This document shows positions 7,423 to 15,926 of a stretch of 64,000 nucleotides of DNA, one piece after another. The stretch lies in NCBI GenBank assembly GCA_944332505.1, contig CALVKC010000001.1, positions 62,001-126,000 of the forward strand, given 5' to 3'. Position numbers and translations under genes: made by a program. Below the pieces are notes generated by a model that had not been told where the DNA came from, made no database searches, and was given only the letters and a program-made list of their open reading frames with translations. The stretch comes from an uncultured Bacilli bacterium (GTDB lineage: Bacteria > Bacillota_I > Bacilli_A > RF39 > UBA660). The number at the start of each line of letters is the position of its first letter. The first letter of the stretch is position 1.

Positions 7423-10037
7423 TGATCGATCAACGTGTTGTGAATACAGTTGAATCACTTATTCATAATACGACTGGACGTATAAAAGACGTTCAGTCTA
7501 ATTTGATACCATTTTTTAATACTGGTACTGTTAAAAAAGTTGAAGCATATAGAATGTTTAATATACCTTATCCAGTAGAAAATGAAAATCAAACAATTAT
7601 TTTAGTAAGTGATTTACGATTTAGAAATACGGCAACCCCTCAAAAAAATAGAGGAGTATTTAGAGCACCTTATATTCAATTATTAAGAGAAGAAATTATT
7701 TTACCATTCTTATTATTTGTAAATGATAAATTTGTAAAATGGAGTGATATTGAAATTGTAAATGATGTACACTATTCATACATTATTGCAAATAATACAT
7801 ATTACCCAGAAGCAAAAAAGATAGATATTTTACATATTCCGTTTAATATTTTATATAGTGAAAATAATGAGACTTATGGATTAGATACTATGTTTAGATT
7901 TGATGATGATGGACTATTATCAATGATTGGTAAAACTGTTATATCATTTGATAAAAGCATTACTGATATTCATATGGATTCATTTGACGCACCATTAGGT
8001 AATATTATTGGATGGGATGTAACAAATGTAAAAAATGATGTAAAATTATTCCCAGAAAATTTCATATTATTTAAAGATGGATATTTATATACAGATGCAA
8101 ATTTAACTGTAGATCCTATGAACGTAATCAGTGTTGATAGAGGAAGATCTTTAGGATTTGTTGAAGGAAGAGTATTTTATGATTCACATAGTAATCTACC
8201 AAAAAATAATGTATATCAATTCCATGGAACTGATTATATTTCTGATTTATTTAAACATTATCAGCAAAATACAATAGAAGATATTCCATATTATGTAACA
8301 AAATTAAGAGAAGATTTTAATTTTGATTTCGATATTTCAAAAACATATGAAGAAAATATAACAAATAGTATTAATTATATATACGAATACAATCCTCAAT
8401 TACTGTATCCAGCATTTTCTTCTCCTATTGTAGTAAGAAGTTGGACTGGTAAACAGGTAAAAGAATTAGTAAACGAAGATGGAAATTTAATAATGCTTCG
8501 TGATAAATATAATGGGCATGATACTTATGTAATACCATTTTTAAATGGTGAATTATATAAATATCACGATCAAATTAAATATACTTTAAGTTGTTTTATT
8601 CTTCCTACTTATGGGGAATTAGCAGATGATGATTTATTAGAAATTATTTACTTTAAAAATGTAGATAATTCTACTATTATCGGACACGTTACAAAAGAAG
8701 ATCCATTAGTATCTTTAGATGGATATATTGAACGTGATGATTTATTAGTATATGCAGACAGACACCATGATATGAAATTCCCTACTATTGGATTTAATTC
8801 TAGATTAGCATATAGAATTGATTATCATTGGGACGAAGAAACGAAAGCTATGTCATTTGATGATGATTATTATTATGGAAGAGATTTAGCATTTGTTTCT
8901 AAAAATAGATTTATTTATATTGGATACAATATTAGAAAAAATTGCTTTAAATTCCAATTAAGTGATGAATTTAAATATTGTGATAATCAAAAACAATTTA
9001 TGGTATTTATAAATGGTAGAAAATTATCACAAGATGAATTTAATATCACTATTCTAAAAAATACTAGACCATTTGATGATCTATTTATTTATACAGCAAA
9101 AGCATTACATCCTGGAGATAAAATGGACGTTTTCTATGTTCCTTATCCTATTGAAGGAATGTATATGTTCAAATCTGCTGATAGTTATGATGTAAATGTA
9201 AAAACTGAAGAAGGTGTCTTAACTTATGATGTTCCTATTCCATATAAATCATTCTTAGAAGAAGGTGGAACTTTTGTTCTTACAAGTGGAAATAGAAATA
9301 TTAATATCGATGATACATCTTATACTGTAGATACTGAAAATAATACTGTAACATTTGTTGAAGGTACAATACTACCAGAAACATTAGTATTTAAAATGAA
9401 GTATTTACATGGTAAAGGTTTAAGAGAATCTGGATATATTTATTTAAATAAAGATAAATTACCAATTCCATTCTGTAAAGAGCTATATATGGTATTCGTA
9501 AACGGTAAGAAAGTACCAAATGATAAGATATATAATATAAGCTCAGATTGTGTAAGAATTACAACTGATATTAAATCAACATATGATGTTTCTGTTATGA
9601 TTTATAGAGATATCATTACTGATTTAGTAGGTTTAATGAATACACATACTGCATCAATAGATCAATTAGTAAATTCTATTGATGAGATAGAATTAAATAA
9701 ATTAAATAATGTATTCACTACAATTACAGATGTAGAAGATAAATTTGTAATAGATGCTCAAAAGATTTCTATTATAAATGAAATTGTACGTGATTTCTGG
9801 ATGAGACCTGGAATTAATCAAGGTGTTCCATTCTTATATGATTATGATACAGACGCATTTGTAACTAAAGATGGTGGAGATAATTGGGTTATCCCTGCAA
9901 TGGATGCAACACAATTTATTAATATTATCGAAGAACCTGAAGATGATATTATATATGATTTAGATTTACCACATCCTGGAGATGATCCATATTATGATAC
10001 AGTATCTATGACAGATATTGAATCAGGCAAAAAATAA
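7422..10037 (+). CDS. Large virion structural protein with beta-sandwich-like repeats
   Basis: 871 residues. The second half has at least three approximately 70-residue modules of the type 'IPYP/IPFC - FMVFINGRKL/LYMVFVNGKKV - ... - GDKMDVFY', also seen twice in the 458-residue protein at 11310. Such all-beta modules are typical of baseplate or fibre-attachment proteins. An Asp-rich acidic C-terminus follows (EEPEDD, PHPGDDPYYD). Translationally coupled to the preceding gene; the bidirectional hairpin at 10038-10063 overlaps its stop. The exact virion position is unknown. Confidence 0.6.
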   Translation: MIDQRVVNTVESLIHNTTGRIKDVQSNLIPFFNTGTVKKVEAYRMFNIPYPVENENQTIILVSDLRFRNTATPQKNRGVFRAPYIQLLREEIILPFLLFVNDKFVKWSDIEIVNDVHYSYIIANNTYYPEAKKIDILHIPFNILYSENNETYGLDTMFRFDDDGLLSMIGKTVISFDKSITDIHMDSFDAPLGNIIGWDVTNVKNDVKLFPENFILFKDGYLYTDANLTVDPMNVISVDRGRSLGFVEGRVFYDSHSNLPKNNVYQFHGTDYISDLFKHYQQNTIEDIPYYVTKLREDFNFDFDISKTYEENITNSINYIYEYNPQLLYPAFSSPIVVRSWTGKQVKELVNEDGNLIMLRDKYNGHDTYVIPFLNGELYKYHDQIKYTLSCFILPTYGELADDDLLEIIYFKNVDNSTIIGHVTKEDPLVSLDGYIERDDLLVYADRHHDMKFPTIGFNSRLAYRIDYHWDEETKAMSFDDDYYYGRDLAFVSKNRFIYIGYNIRKNCFKFQLSDEFKYCDNQKQFMVFINGRKLSQDEFNITILKNTRPFDDLFIYTAKALHPGDKMDVFYVPYPIEGMYMFKSADSYDVNVKTEEGVLTYDVPIPYKSFLEEGGTFVLTSGNRNINIDDTSYTVDTENNTVTFVEGTILPETLVFKMKYLHGKGLRESGYIYLNKDKLPIPFCKELYMVFVNGKKVPNDKIYNISSDCVRITTDIKSTYDVSVMIYRDIITDLVGLMNTHTASIDQLVNSIDEIELNKLNNVFTTITDVEDKFVIDAQKISIINEIVRDFWMRPGINQGVPFLYDYDTDAFVTKDGGDNWVIPAMDATQFINIIEEPEDDIIYDLDLPHPGDDPYYDTVSMTDIESGKK

Positions 10038-10063
10038 AAGCTAGAGCTATTTAGCTCTAGCTT
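10038..10063. terminator. Bidirectional hairpin terminator
   Basis: 12-bp stem AAGCTAGAGCTA between convergent genes, followed by T-rich DNA on the plus strand. Confidence 0.75.
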
Positions 10064-10739
10064 GTTTTCTTAATCTTCTGTTTTCTTGTTTTATTTTAAT
10101 TAAGTTAATAGTATAATATTCTGACGTATTATCCGTTTCAGGATTCAATGTGATAAATTCTAATTCTAATAAAATATTTATCAATTTATCAATTTCTTCA
10201 TTATTAATAACCTTATTTCTCAATTTAAAGAAATTACCAAAAATCATTTGAAATTCTTTCTTAAATAAACACGTATTATTATGAATATAATTATTATTGA
10301 TGATGTAATTTGATAATGAATAAATAAATTTGCCGTTAATATCAGATATATAATTTAATCCAATATTATCAATATTAATAGTATTAATATATTTTCTTAG
10401 TTTATAAAAATGAGTATCTTTAGATACAATATTAAATTTTATATTACTTAGTAAGCTATCATTTGATAATGCTCCTAAATAATATAATAATAAATGATCT
10501 ATTAATTGATCTTCTACTTCTAAAGATATAATATAATAATTTAAAGCTACAGAATTTGATGTTAGTTTGTAAAAATCATTAGAATAGATACATCCATTAA
10601 AGAAGAATATATTTAAATTTAATGGATCATTTACAATATCTTTTACTATTTTATCTTTACTAACGTTTTCAAAATCAATTAAATTAATTTTATTGAAGTT
10701 TCCTAAATTATTATTAATATGTCGCATTAAACCTTTCAT
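10047..10739 (-). CDS. Hypothetical protein, helical
   Basis: 230 residues, rich in Asn, Ile, Leu and Lys, no family recognised. The first ATG overlaps the stop of the upstream gene as ATGA (10736-10739), suggesting coupling, although a second ATG at 10727 has GAAAGG just before it and may be the true start. The C-terminus is strongly basic (KQENRRLRKQARAK), compatible with nucleic-acid binding. It shares a terminator hairpin with the convergent structural gene. Confidence 0.5.
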   Translation of the reverse strand: MKGLMRHINNNLGNFNKINLIDFENVSKDKIVKDIVNDPLNLNIFFFNGCIYSNDFYKLTSNSVALNYYIISLEVEDQLIDHLLLYYLGALSNDSLLSNIKFNIVSKDTHFYKLRKYINTINIDNIGLNYISDINGKFIYSLSNYIINNNYIHNNTCLFKKEFQMIFGNFFKLRNKVINNEEIDKLINILLELEFITLNPETDNTSEYYTINLIKIKQENRRLRKQARAK

Positions 10740-11146
10740 ACTATAAATAATAATAGGTGGCTGAATTTTTGAAGTTTTTTAGTAGAAGTGTTATTAATAG
10801 ATTTATCCTCTTTATTAATTGTCTCTTCATTACTAATTTTATTATTTTTAATTTCGGCTAACAATTCATCTACAATTTCCTGTACTGATAATCCGCTTGA
10901 TAATTTATCAACAAATTCTCTATATGTAATATTAAAATTTGAGCAGAAATCAAGAATAGAATCATAAGTTTTATTTTTACATATTACTGGCGATTTTCTA
11001 GATCTTTTAGACTTAATAATATCATCAGGCGTTTCCCCTTTCGCCAATTTTCTTACTATTGTACTATATCCTACGCAATAAGTATCCGAAAATTCTTTAA
11101 CTGTAAATTCTTTATTTTTGTAAGTAAATGTAAGTTTTTTCTTCAT
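10736..11146 (-). CDS. HTH-repeat DNA-binding-like protein
   Basis: 136 residues. Two modules of the kind found beside phage homing endonucleases and regulators are visible: KEFTVKEFSDTYCVGYSTIVRKLAKGETPDDII (about 11-45) and a weaker copy, YDSILDFCSNFNITYREFVDKLSSGLSVQEIV (about 61-92); each contains a helix-turn-helix-like S/T-x-R/K-K-L core. A charged low-complexity C-terminus follows. The likely role is a small phage regulator. A TATATTAT element at 11211-11234 lies about 65 nt upstream, marking it as a probable early gene inserted between late units. Confidence 0.55.
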   Translation of the reverse strand: MKKKLTFTYKNKEFTVKEFSDTYCVGYSTIVRKLAKGETPDDIIKSKRSRKSPVICKNKTYDSILDFCSNFNITYREFVDKLSSGLSVQEIVDELLAEIKNNKISNEETINKEDKSINNTSTKKLQKFSHLLLFIV

Positions 11147-11210
11147 TATTATTAATCTCCTTTCTACAAATACTTAAAAATAATATATACTTTATATTTT
11201 ACCTCCTTTC

Positions 11211-11234
11211 AAAAATATAATATATAATTAAATT
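11211..11234 (-). promoter_or_regulatory. Early-type promoter motif
   Basis: Minus strand TTTAATTATATATTATATT includes TATATTAT, about 65-88 nt before the HTH-repeat gene start at 11146. Confidence 0.5.
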
Positions 11235-11274
11235 GATATTATTTTACAAATTTATATACACAACAGCCTCTCAG

Positions 11275-11286
11275 AACATTTGATTA
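11275..11286 (+). promoter_or_regulatory. Late promoter motif
   Basis: AACA-TTTGAT-TA, 35 nt before ATG 11310. Confidence 0.6.
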
Positions 11287-11309
11287 ATAATTAAAAAGGA
11301 GGATATCTT

Positions 11310-12686
11310 ATGAAATTTAATGCAAGAATTCCAGTTATTCCTTTACCATATAAAGATAAGGCATTAGCTGTTGAAAAAGAAATTGTTATTAAATACGGTC
11401 ATGATGATGAATACCCAAATATATATATCGTAGATGAATATGACAGAACCAAACTATGGGATATTACAGCAGGTATCATTGAAAGTATTAAAGGATCGCC
11501 TGGTGATGACTTTACAGTTGAAATAGATGGTATTGGTACTATTAAACTTGGTGATATTTTAAACTTATTATACAGTATAAGTTTAACTCATGATGAAGCA
11601 TGGTCTATTGAAACTATCAAAAAGATGATTCCTACAACTATTGTAGATAATAAAGGTATTGTTTATGCACCTAGATCACTATCTACAAGTGTTTATATGG
11701 AATCAGGTGAAACGATCGACGTTCGTTTAAGATCCATTTCAAAAGTAGGTTTGGCAATGCGTCATGTTATTGCTACAGAAGAAAGACAGCAGACATTTAC
11801 TATTCCATATCCATTTGATAATTATTTATCAGAAGGAAACTCTTTCTGGATTTATGTAGGCGGAATTATGGTTGATAGTAGACGTTACTACATGTCTGAA
11901 GATGGCACCCAAATCACATTTATTGATTCAGATGATTATGTAGAAAAAGATCGTACGTGTACATTCTTATTCTGGTATAACTCTGCAACTCCAGATACAG
12001 GTGTATTATTGATCATGGATGGTAAATATATTACACCTAGAACAATAGAAACAAACAGATTAGCAAATGTTTCAGATTCTATTGATTTAAATGACCCTGA
12101 AGCAGTAGCTTCATCTCGTGCTGTTTGTACATTAAGAAACGTTGTAAATGAAAGAGTAGATGCGTTAGCAGGAAATGTTTCTGTTACATGTTTAGCAGAT
12201 GAAACATCTACTTCTACCGAATTAGTAGTAAAAATTCCAAATTATGAATTAGTAGATTCTAATATGATTCATATTAGATTACGTGAAGATTTAGGTCCAA
12301 ATGCAACACTTCAAGTAAATGATGAACCTGCTTTACCTATTTATAATGGAAATAATAGAGTTGAAGCTGGTCCATTAGCTGGTGAAATTATTAATGTATC
12401 TTTTAATAGTTTAGAAAATAGATTTTATATCTATGGAGTATCTACATTTAAACTAGAAACTACATATTATTCTAATTCACCTGATGAAGGAACTTCTACT
12501 ATTCCATTTAATTTATCATATAATCGATTATTAGATAAATTAGACGTATATTACAATGGAGTAAAATTATTCCCTGATATTAATTATACATTAAATGAAT
12601 CATCCATTACACTGTTGGATTTTACATCAGAAGCCGGAGATTTATTTACTTTTGAATTAACTCAAATTGTACCTGTAAAGAAATAA
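11310..12686 (+). CDS. Virion structural protein, fibre or baseplate associated
   Basis: 458 residues. It contains modules related to those in the 871-residue protein: FTIPYPFDNYLSEGNSFWIYVGG...FLFWYN and STIPFNLSYNRLLDKLDVYYNGVKL...FTFEL at the C-terminus. The N-terminus (KFNARIPVIPLPYKDKA) and a mid-region VCTLRNVVNERVDALAG helix look like an attachment segment. Late promoter AACA-N6-TA at 11275 and AAAGGAGG before the ATG. It heads a two-gene late operon with the next gene. Family name unknown; structural role inferred from promoter class and neighbours. Confidence 0.6.
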   Translation: MKFNARIPVIPLPYKDKALAVEKEIVIKYGHDDEYPNIYIVDEYDRTKLWDITAGIIESIKGSPGDDFTVEIDGIGTIKLGDILNLLYSISLTHDEAWSIETIKKMIPTTIVDNKGIVYAPRSLSTSVYMESGETIDVRLRSISKVGLAMRHVIATEERQQTFTIPYPFDNYLSEGNSFWIYVGGIMVDSRRYYMSEDGTQITFIDSDDYVEKDRTCTFLFWYNSATPDTGVLLIMDGKYITPRTIETNRLANVSDSIDLNDPEAVASSRAVCTLRNVVNERVDALAGNVSVTCLADETSTSTELVVKIPNYELVDSNMIHIRLREDLGPNATLQVNDEPALPIYNGNNRVEAGPLAGEIINVSFNSLENRFYIYGVSTFKLETTYYSNSPDEGTSTIPFNLSYNRLLDKLDVYYNGVKLFPDINYTLNESSITLLDFTSEAGDLFTFELTQIVPVKK

Positions 12687-12704
12687 GAAAGGAAGTGAAT
12701 TAAA

Positions 12705-13610
12705 ATGGCATTAAGACCTCAAGATAAAGTAACTGAACGAGAGTTATCTGATATAGTTGTCGATAAGCTTAATTATCTAGGAAATTTAAAACTGTCAGAA
12801 AATATTCAAGTTCGTGGTCAACATGGAGCTTTTCAAAATGGAGAAGTTTTAACAAAAGGAACAAGAGTTCACGATGTACTTCAAGGTATGTTAGACGATA
12901 CATTTGAACGACCTTATACTTTCCCTACTCTAGAATTAACAGGAGTTGGAGAAAATATTGAAGTTGGTAATACTGTATCTATTACATTAGTACCAGTATT
13001 TACTCAAAATGATGCAGGCCCTTTAAATAGATTTAAATTAGAAAGATCTGTATCAGGAGGAGATTTTGTTACATTATATGATACTGATCATATTGTAACA
13101 CATACTGAACCATCAATAGCTATTATAGATAATCCTAATATTTTATCTTTCAGAGCAACAGCTTGGTTTGATGAAGGTAAAATTAAATATTCTAATGGAG
13201 AAGAAATAGAAGGTCATATTGAAGCTGGAAGTATTTCTACAAGATTAACTATTTCTGGTATTAGAAAATGTTTCTATGGTGCAGAATCTGGAATAACATT
13301 CCCTGTAGAATCAGGAGATCAAGTTAGAGCATTACCAGAGTCTACAACATTTGGAGTTGAAGAAGGAAGTTTAGTACCAATTACAATTCCTACTGGAACT
13401 ACTCGTATTACTATTGCATATCCTGCATATGTAAGAGATGTTCAAAAAGTTTTATCTAAAAAATTAGGATATGATGTAAAAGATGTATTTGAAAAAACTA
13501 CAATGAGAGTTAAAGGTTATAATGGATATCAAGATATTGAATATAAAGTATTTACTTATATACCTGATACTGGATATCCATCTGATGATATATATACTTT
13601 TGAATTATAA
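12705..13610 (+). CDS. Fibre-like virion protein
   Basis: 301 residues. The N-terminal region (LTKGTRVHDVLQGMLDDTFERPYTFPTLELTG...EVGNTVSITLVPVF) matches in layout the 'G..AGTTFENM..KDVLNKLFYPYVAP' Ig-like module present in the fibres at 26335 and 31885, suggesting a shared beta-sandwich. It lies 18 nt after the preceding gene with AGGAAGTG as ribosome-binding site, so it belongs to the same operon. The hairpin at 13612-13640 follows. Probably a tail or baseplate fibre component. Confidence 0.55.
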   Translation: MALRPQDKVTERELSDIVVDKLNYLGNLKLSENIQVRGQHGAFQNGEVLTKGTRVHDVLQGMLDDTFERPYTFPTLELTGVGENIEVGNTVSITLVPVFTQNDAGPLNRFKLERSVSGGDFVTLYDTDHIVTHTEPSIAIIDNPNILSFRATAWFDEGKIKYSNGEEIEGHIEAGSISTRLTISGIRKCFYGAESGITFPVESGDQVRALPESTTFGVEEGSLVPITIPTGTTRITIAYPAYVRDVQKVLSKKLGYDVKDVFEKTTMRVKGYNGYQDIEYKVFTYIPDTGYPSDDIYTFEL

Positions 13611-13611
13611 A

Positions 13612-13640
13612 AAGAAGTAGAGCATCATGCTCTACTTCTT
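13612..13640. terminator. Bidirectional hairpin terminator
   Basis: 14-bp stem AAGAAGTAGAGCAT between the 12705 gene and the antisense 31-residue gene. Confidence 0.75.
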
Positions 13641-13727
13641 ATTCTTTTTGATTTTAAGATAAGTATAAATACTAGTTGATAAAACCACCCCTCCTAATAA
13701 AACTTTAATAATAGCTGATTTTTTCAT
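13632..13727 (-). CDS. 31-residue single-pass membrane peptide
   Basis: A short frame in the gap between two late genes: MKKSAIIKVLLGG, then VVLSTSIYTYLKIKKNKK and a stop. It has a good ribosome-binding site (AAAGGGGGAA about 6-8 nt upstream), a basic start, one hydrophobic helix and a basic tail, and its stop falls in the arm of the shared hairpin at 13612-13640. These features are unlikely by chance together, but function is unknown; a small lysis- or membrane-associated peptide is possible. Confidence 0.5.
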   Translation of the reverse strand: MKKSAIIKVLLGGVVLSTSIYTYLKIKKNKK

Positions 13728-13772
13728 AGTAAATTCCCCCTTTATTTTATTAATTATTTGTAGTTATATTTT

Positions 13773-13784
13773 TACATTTTAATA
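13773..13784 (+). promoter_or_regulatory. Late promoter motif
   Basis: TACA-TTTTAA-TA, 41 nt before ATG 13814. Confidence 0.6.
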
Positions 13785-13813
13785 TTAAACAAATTGAAAA
13801 GGAGGAAAATATT

Positions 13814-15688
13814 ATGCCAATTTTTAAAAATTATGATGGTGAAATAATAGATTTCCCACTACATGAGCATAAAGTTGAAGATACAGTCGGGCAAAGATAT
13901 ATCGGAAGCGCTGAATATCCTGATTCTATAAATGATTTTAGATATACTGATTATAGTTCTGGAGAATTATCTGGAAGTATGACAGAAGAAGTATTAGGTA
14001 ATAGAAATGTTAAAGTTTTACAATTAGTAGGTTTACAAAATCCTACATATGGTGAAATTAGCATCCAAATAAATAATTCTAATATTGATATGAGTTCTAA
14101 ATATGTTTTATACCTATCTCCAATTAATGATGCAAATGTAAATACATATATTAATTCAGAAAATATTAAATTTGGAGTTAATTATCCTTATGATTTTTCT
14201 GAGGATGTACAACATACTATGAAGAAAATTAATAATATTGATGAATTCGGGTATGCTGATGGATTATATGAAATAACATTTTCTGGAGCAAGAGCACCAA
14301 GTTCAATATATTTATCTATAAATGTAACTCCTATTAATACTGCTATGGAATTACCATTTTTAAAAATATCATTAAGAAAAATTGAATACGTTAAACAAGA
14401 AGAATCTACTGCATTTGTAACAACTACAGAAGATGGTTTTATGACTATTGTAGATAAAGCTGATGTAGATAATTTATATGACCAATCTTTTGATATGATG
14501 ACAAAATTAAAATCAATTTTATATGTTAAAAATCCTACAAATATTATTAATTTAATAGATGGTGCTACCTTTAATAAAGCCTTAAAATCTGTAAGTTCTA
14601 CTGCTACAAGTGTTGTGTTTACTAAAACAGCAATACCTTCAGATAAACTTAATAGTGCTATTTTAATTAGTAATGAAAATAATGAAAATAAAGCATATAT
14701 GTATTTAAATGGTACAATAATCTATATATCTCCAGAACGTGCTAATGATGTAATTATTGCTCCTCAGATAGCAAGTGGTATGTTTATGGGATGTAGTAGC
14801 TTAACATCTATAAATTTTACTAACTTTGTTGCTACTGGAATATTATCAATGGCAAATATGTTTTCAGGTTGCTCCAAATTAACAACTATTACAGGGCTAT
14901 CAAATTTTAATACTTCTAGAGTGGTTGATATGTATGGAGTATTTGAAGGATGTGCTGCACTAACAACTGTAGATTTATCTACATGGGATGTATCAAGTGT
15001 AACCACTATGTATAATATGTTTAAAGGATGTACAAATTTAGCAACAATTCAAGTATCTAGATGGGATTTATTTAAACTTATAAATACGACTAATATGTTT
15101 AATGGATGTACTAAATTATCATTCAGCATGGTAATAACAAATCCAAATGCAACCCAATATGCAAATATGTTTACAAATTGTTCTACTGTTTCTCCTGCTA
15201 AATTTGTTTTAGGTTATAGTGGAACTAGTTTAAAAACATTAGCTACTAATATGATAGCGACAAAATCTACAACTTCTAATGTAATACTACCTGCAATATT
15301 CGTAGCAACGGTTACTAATGCTGCATGGAATACATGGGCAGGAGGAGCTAGTTATTCTATTACAAATGGTATGACTGTAAATATTACAGGAGATGTTGGG
15401 ACTTTAACTTATACATGGAATGTGTATAAAGTCTATTTGGATAATAATACTGGAACTATAAAAACTACAAAGGTTTTAACTAGTAAAACAAATAATACTG
15501 TAACTATAGCAGAATATAAAACATTGGGATTAGAATATGTAAATTCTGATTTATGGGGTCAACGTGGATATGATGGTCATAATACATTAGCAGGATATGT
15601 AACGGTAAAAAATGTAACATCAAAAGGAACAGAAACTCAAGTAATATATGTCGGAGATACTTACGCTAAAAAATATATACCAGCATAA
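13814..15688 (+). CDS. Fibre protein with BspA-like (DUF285) repeats
   Basis: 624 residues. N-terminal module MPIFKNYDGEIIDF..HKVEDT with a following beta-rich domain to about residue 200, homologous along its length to the 246-residue protein at 42379; then a DGFM-D linker, and from about residue 310 repeated 'ASGMFMGCSSLTSINF', 'MANMFSGCSKLTTI', 'MYGVFEGCAALTTVDLSTWDVSS', 'MYNMFKGCTNLATI' units of the BspA/DUF285 surface-protein type, which often mediate adhesion. The C-terminus is a separate beta domain. Late promoter at 13773. Probable receptor-binding adhesin. Confidence 0.7.
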   Translation: MPIFKNYDGEIIDFPLHEHKVEDTVGQRYIGSAEYPDSINDFRYTDYSSGELSGSMTEEVLGNRNVKVLQLVGLQNPTYGEISIQINNSNIDMSSKYVLYLSPINDANVNTYINSENIKFGVNYPYDFSEDVQHTMKKINNIDEFGYADGLYEITFSGARAPSSIYLSINVTPINTAMELPFLKISLRKIEYVKQEESTAFVTTTEDGFMTIVDKADVDNLYDQSFDMMTKLKSILYVKNPTNIINLIDGATFNKALKSVSSTATSVVFTKTAIPSDKLNSAILISNENNENKAYMYLNGTIIYISPERANDVIIAPQIASGMFMGCSSLTSINFTNFVATGILSMANMFSGCSKLTTITGLSNFNTSRVVDMYGVFEGCAALTTVDLSTWDVSSVTTMYNMFKGCTNLATIQVSRWDLFKLINTTNMFNGCTKLSFSMVITNPNATQYANMFTNCSTVSPAKFVLGYSGTSLKTLATNMIATKSTTSNVILPAIFVATVTNAAWNTWAGGASYSITNGMTVNITGDVGTLTYTWNVYKVYLDNNTGTIKTTKVLTSKTNNTVTIAEYKTLGLEYVNSDLWGQRGYDGHNTLAGYVTVKNVTSKGTETQVIYVGDTYAKKYIPA

Positions 15689-15695
15689 AATATTA

Positions 15696-15724
15696 AAAAG
15701 AGTAGTCATATCGACTACTCTTTT
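15696..15724 (+). terminator. Hairpin terminator
   Basis: AAAAGAGTAGTC..GACTACTCTTTT after the DUF285-type fibre. Confidence 0.75.
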
Positions 15725-15885
15725 AATTCGTTTGAGATTATAAAAAATATAAATTCTATTAATTTTTTTAGCTATGTATGAATATACATTTTTAAATATT
15801 GCTAATGAATTTTCAAAAAATATATAGTCTAAATGAATATTTTACCTAAATTGGTATATTTAAACTTTTTACAATATCTAGTACA

Positions 15886-15902
15886 TTTGTATATTACAAA
15901 AA
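15886..15902 (+). promoter_or_regulatory. Early-type promoter motif of nrdD
   Basis: TTTGTATATTACAAAAA includes TATATTAC, 25-41 nt before the nrdD start. Confidence 0.45.
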
Positions 15903-15926
15903 CAAAAAGTATGGAGGTATTATAAT

